DNA of 27,605 nucleotides from CBFHWY01 sp965659675 (GTDB lineage: Bacteria > Bacteroidota > Bacteroidia > Flavobacteriales_G > Salibacteraceae), in assembly GCA_965659675.1 (NCBI GenBank), contig CBFHWY010000032.1, positions 1-27,605 of the forward strand, written 5' to 3'. The notes below the pieces were generated by a model that saw nothing but the letters and a program-made list of their open reading frames with translations, made no database searches and was not told the DNA's origin. The position numbers and the translations under genes are program-made. This document shows positions 24,655 to 27,605 of the stretch, piece after piece. How positions within the stretch are numbered: the stretch's first letter is position 1; every line of letters begins with the position of its first letter.

Positions 24655-27605
24655 ATGTTGAGGGGCAACATATATATTTTTTGTTCACTGCTGGTGTTGG
24701 TGCTTCAGTTTTCTCTGCAGGCACAAACAGATACGTTGACGGAGATCAATATTGATCCCGCTGATACGCTTATAGCTGCCCCTGGAAACGAAGCTGCCAT
24801 ACCTGGAACGATTGCACCAATAGCGATCAGAGTTTCTGAAAAAGAAATTGAAGCGAGTAGAGGAGACCTGCTGGCCAACAATATCTATGTAAAGAATAAT
24901 ACAGCTACTCAACAAGAATTCTATGTGGATATTGCTCTTCCGTCTGGTTGGAAGTATTTCGGAACGAATCGAAATTTTACGGTTGCTCCAGGTCAGGAGG
25001 TCGTAGTTCCTCTCAGGGTGCTACCAACAAGACTAATGGGAAGTACAAAATTCGTGGTGAACGTCCTTTTATTTGATGGCAACGACCAGCAAATAGGATC
25101 AGAATTCTTTTTTGTGCAGAGTTTTAAAAATGTTGACTGGGACGTTTCAGTGGATCAGGGAAATACAATCTATTTCAAAAATGGTGAAAACAAAGCGGAT
25201 TTTGACCTAAGTGTTCTCAATAAAGGAAACTACGACCAGGATCTAGTGATGACCATGACGGGGGCTCGAAAAGACTTTCTTTTACGGGATACTGCTGGTG
25301 AAGTGATCGAAGAGCCTAAATACTCTTTGTCTTTAAAGCCAATGGAGGACACTAGCTTTACTTATGAAATTGAGACTACGCGTGAAGAAAGGAATATGAG
25401 AACGGTCTCCCTGCAGGAGCATCGTCCGAATACCTTTCAGGATGATAAGACCTACTCACTCTATGTGAACTCCTCTGAAGCCAAACTCTCTGGTGCAAAC
25501 CTTATGAGAAAAGGGCAAAAGATCGATTTTAAGAAGCTTTCGAATCGCAAGGAGGTCAGTCCATACCCTGGACCAGTTGTGCCCCTTATTCTTGATGCTA
25601 ATGTTCAGAATGTACTTACGACAAATACATTCATGAACCTCGTTTTAAGAGGCTTTCAGAGTTATGATAATGGTTCTAACCTGGTTTACTTCAATCAATT
25701 CACATTTAGTAGTCAGTACGTGAGTGATGCCATACTTAATAACTCTTCAAATTATGTAGGATATTTTCACAAGAACTTCACTGCAGAGCTTGGAAATGTA
25801 GCTGGAATGAGCTTTGGGATGCCAGCTGTTGGACGCGGTATTAAAGGCTCTTACAGGGTATATGGAAATCATTGGGTGGGTGGTTACTATATGAGACAAC
25901 CTAGACTATTTCAACCCGCTCAGGTTGAGAACCTAGGAGCATACTATCAGTATCAGGGAACCGGTCGAATACGAGGAAGTGCAGGCTGGGCGAGATCCCA
26001 GGATTTCCTAAGAAACAGAGATGCCAACCAGGTCAACGGGAGAATTAGTGCAAAGATTGCCAAAAGTCAAACGGTGACGCTCTTAGGTGCATATTCTCTT
26101 AGAAACTCTCAGAATCCATTAACTCAGCAAATAGAGCAGAGAACAGGCTTCTTTGCTGGAGCTAATTATTCTGGACGCTTTTTCAATAAAAAACTAAGCA
26201 CAAATATCTCCGGTAGATATCAGAGTCCAACATTCGGTTTGACCGACAATGAAAAGCGCATTGTTAATGCTGTGATCCAATACAGAACAGGTGTTAGAAA
26301 CAACATCTTCTTCAATTCTACCATGAACGAGAATATATTTCAACTTAGGAATTTTGATGGAAGCTTTAGCCCGATCACTAATTTCATTTTTTACAACATT
26401 CTGGGCTACAGTGATGGAACTGATCGGGGAACCTTCCAATACTATGGATATTATAACGTTCTGGCTTTAGCAGCGCAGCGAATAGAGTCTCCTGGTTTAG
26501 GACTGAGGTATTCCAATTATATCTTCGACAAGAACATACTTTGGACCTCCGATATAAGAGCTGGATACGACAAGGCCCGATTCATTCCTGATTTACCGCG
26601 CTATTTTGTTTTCAGGGCAAATTCACTGATCCGCTGGAGGACCTTCAACTTTGTTGGAGGGTATTTCTACGGTCCTAACTCACCTGCAGCGGTAGAGAAC
26701 ATGGTGGACAGCAGAATAAACCCGGTCTATATGCGACTGGGATTCGGGCATCAATATCTCTTCAGGAATACGCACTTTGTGCTTCAGAACAACCTGAATT
26801 ATACTTATCAAAACCAGTCAAACTCACATAGAATAGGATATTTCCCCGAACTATTCTACTTCACCAATGATGGCTGGAGATTCAGTGCAAACATGAACTA
26901 CAGTCTGGCAACACGTCGATTTGATCAAACACTTCCTCAGTTTGGGACAACTCAAACTATTGAAAACCTGGGTGAACGAACTACAGGACAAAACTTTCAG
27001 GTTGGAGTATCGGCTCGAAAAGAGTTTGGAATTCCTATTCCATTCACTAAAAAGAAGAACCATACTCGCGAGTTTGTTGCCTTCTTCGATTTGGATGGTG
27101 ACTTAGTAAGGGATAATGGAGAGCCTTTCTTAGAGAATGTTGTTGTTCGCCTGGGGCGGAACGAGGTCATCACCAATGCAGCAGGAAAGGCGACCATGGA
27201 GAATATTCCTGCTGGCGACTATGGATTTGTGGTTTTCAGTTTAGAAGACCTTGATGCCTGGTTTCCAAATATTAATGATTCTGTGGCCGTTTTCGAGGAA
27301 GGTACGGAGTATATTCCCTTCGTTAAAGGAGTTAAGATCTATGGAGAAGTTATGGTAGATCGTCAAGAACTAAATTCCAAGTTAAGCAAGCCCCTTGACC
27401 TTAGCAATATCATGATATCAGCTGTTAGTGATAAACGCGATTACCATACGCTTACTGATAGTGAGGGTGCTTTTGAATTTTATTTACCAAATGGGGTATA
27501 TACCCTGAGCATGGATGAGGGCATACTTGGATCAAACTACACATTGGTAAGGAACAACTTCAATGTGAAGATGGAAAGTGGAGTAGAGGGTATGTATATC
27601 TCATT
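24655..27605 (+). CDS. Large usher-like outer-membrane beta-barrel protein (3' end beyond window)
   Basis: The frame is open from the ATG at 24655 to the last base, at least 983 residues, with no stop. A signal peptide ends FSLQAQ (residue 24). Residues 63-160 resemble a NEW3-type Ig-like domain (NNIYVKNNTATQQEFYV, FTVAPGQEVVVPLRVLP), and 160-295 look like a second sandwich. From about residue 303 to 800 there are amphipathic strands with many aromatic ends (FMNLVLRGFQSYDNG, VYMRLGFGHQYLF), the pattern of an outer-membrane barrel. Residues 811-865 are a calcium-binding-like SdrD/prealbumin domain (FFDLDGDLVRDNGEPFLENV, AAGKATMENIPAGDYGFVV). A similar one follows at 893-970 (DSEGAFEFYLPNGVYTL). 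A barrel with flanking sandwiches after a PapD-like gene and two subunits suggests an usher-like secretion pore. It is not closely similar to FimD/PapC by eye. Confidence 0.7.
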   Translation, partial: MLRGNIYIFCSLLVLVLQFSLQAQTDTLTEINIDPADTLIAAPGNEAAIPGTIAPIAIRVSEKEIEASRGDLLANNIYVKNNTATQQEFYVDIALPSGWKYFGTNRNFTVAPGQEVVVPLRVLPTRLMGSTKFVVNVLLFDGNDQQIGSEFFFVQSFKNVDWDVSVDQGNTIYFKNGENKADFDLSVLNKGNYDQDLVMTMTGARKDFLLRDTAGEVIEEPKYSLSLKPMEDTSFTYEIETTREERNMRTVSLQEHRPNTFQDDKTYSLYVNSSEAKLSGANLMRKGQKIDFKKLSNRKEVSPYPGPVVPLILDANVQNVLTTNTFMNLVLRGFQSYDNGSNLVYFNQFTFSSQYVSDAILNNSSNYVGYFHKNFTAELGNVAGMSFGMPAVGRGIKGSYRVYGNHWVGGYYMRQPRLFQPAQVENLGAYYQYQGTGRIRGSAGWARSQDFLRNRDANQVNGRISAKIAKSQTVTLLGAYSLRNSQNPLTQQIEQRTGFFAGANYSGRFFNKKLSTNISGRYQSPTFGLTDNEKRIVNAVIQYRTGVRNNIFFNSTMNENIFQLRNFDGSFSPITNFIFYNILGYSDGTDRGTFQYYGYYNVLALAAQRIESPGLGLRYSNYIFDKNILWTSDIRAGYDKARFIPDLPRYFVFRANSLIRWRTFNFVGGYFYGPNSPAAVENMVDSRINPVYMRLGFGHQYLFRNTHFVLQNNLNYTYQNQSNSHRIGYFPELFYFTNDGWRFSANMNYSLATRRFDQTLPQFGTTQTIENLGERTTGQNFQVGVSARKEFGIPIPFTKKKNHTREFVAFFDLDGDLVRDNGEPFLENVVVRLGRNEVITNAAGKATMENIPAGDYGFVVFSLEDLDAWFPNINDSVAVFEEGTEYIPFVKGVKIYGEVMVDRQELNSKLSKPLDLSNIMISAVSDKRDYHTLTDSEGAFEFYLPNGVYTLSMDEGILGSNYTLVRNNFNVKMESGVEGMYIS

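Overview
The window looks like chromosomal DNA of a Bacteroidota bacterium, probably Flavobacteriia or Cryomorphaceae-like. The evidence is: a type IX secretion (T9SS) C-terminal sorting domain, several promoters of the Bacteroidota TAnnTTTG type, a RecQ whose RQC zinc ligands are absent, gyrA followed by a secreted TPR gene, and kdsD, which implies a Gram-negative LPS pathway. GTG and TTG starts are common. No phage, transposase or CRISPR array is visible.

Layout. 1-443 is a tandem repeat array of four full units plus one partial, probably continuing to the left of the window. A tRNA-Arg(ACG) with its own terminator follows on the minus strand (511-629). 744-3308 encodes a secreted CAP-domain protein with an OmpA-like segment. 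A hemerythrin-like di-iron protein and an isoprenylcysteine-methyltransferase-like membrane enzyme are on the minus strand, followed by a small hypothetical protein. At 4984-5180 a promoter and a clear cobalamin riboswitch precede a secreted beta-propeller with a T9SS sorting domain. That pairing suggests a surface B12-binding protein with the role of BtuG in Bacteroides. A saccharopine-dehydrogenase-family oxidoreductase converges on it. 7616-10205 holds two coupled paralogues with an uncharacterised shared C-terminal domain. Next come DUF6580 and kdsD (minus), recQ (plus), clpC (minus), gyrA and a TPR gene (plus), a double-PAS protein with a histidine-kinase H-box but no ATPase domain, and a small membrane protein (minus).

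The most novel region is 22220-27605, which runs off the right edge. It is a four-gene plus-strand cluster: a two-domain PapD-like periplasmic protein, two homologous small secreted beta-rich proteins with a terminator between them, and a protein of more than 983 residues. The last has an N-terminal Ig-like part, a predicted outer-membrane beta-barrel and C-terminal prealbumin-like domains. Gene content and order resemble a chaperone-usher pilus operon, but the sequences are not of a classical type that I recognise. I propose it as a divergent Bacteroidota chaperone-usher-like surface-fibre system.

The five convergent gene pairs are packed tail to tail (gaps of +18, -14, 0, 0 and -51 bp) with no visible terminator between them, whereas clear intrinsic terminators lie at co-directional boundaries. 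The only stretch of more than 300 bases without a protein gene is 1-743, which holds the repeats, the terminator and the tRNA.
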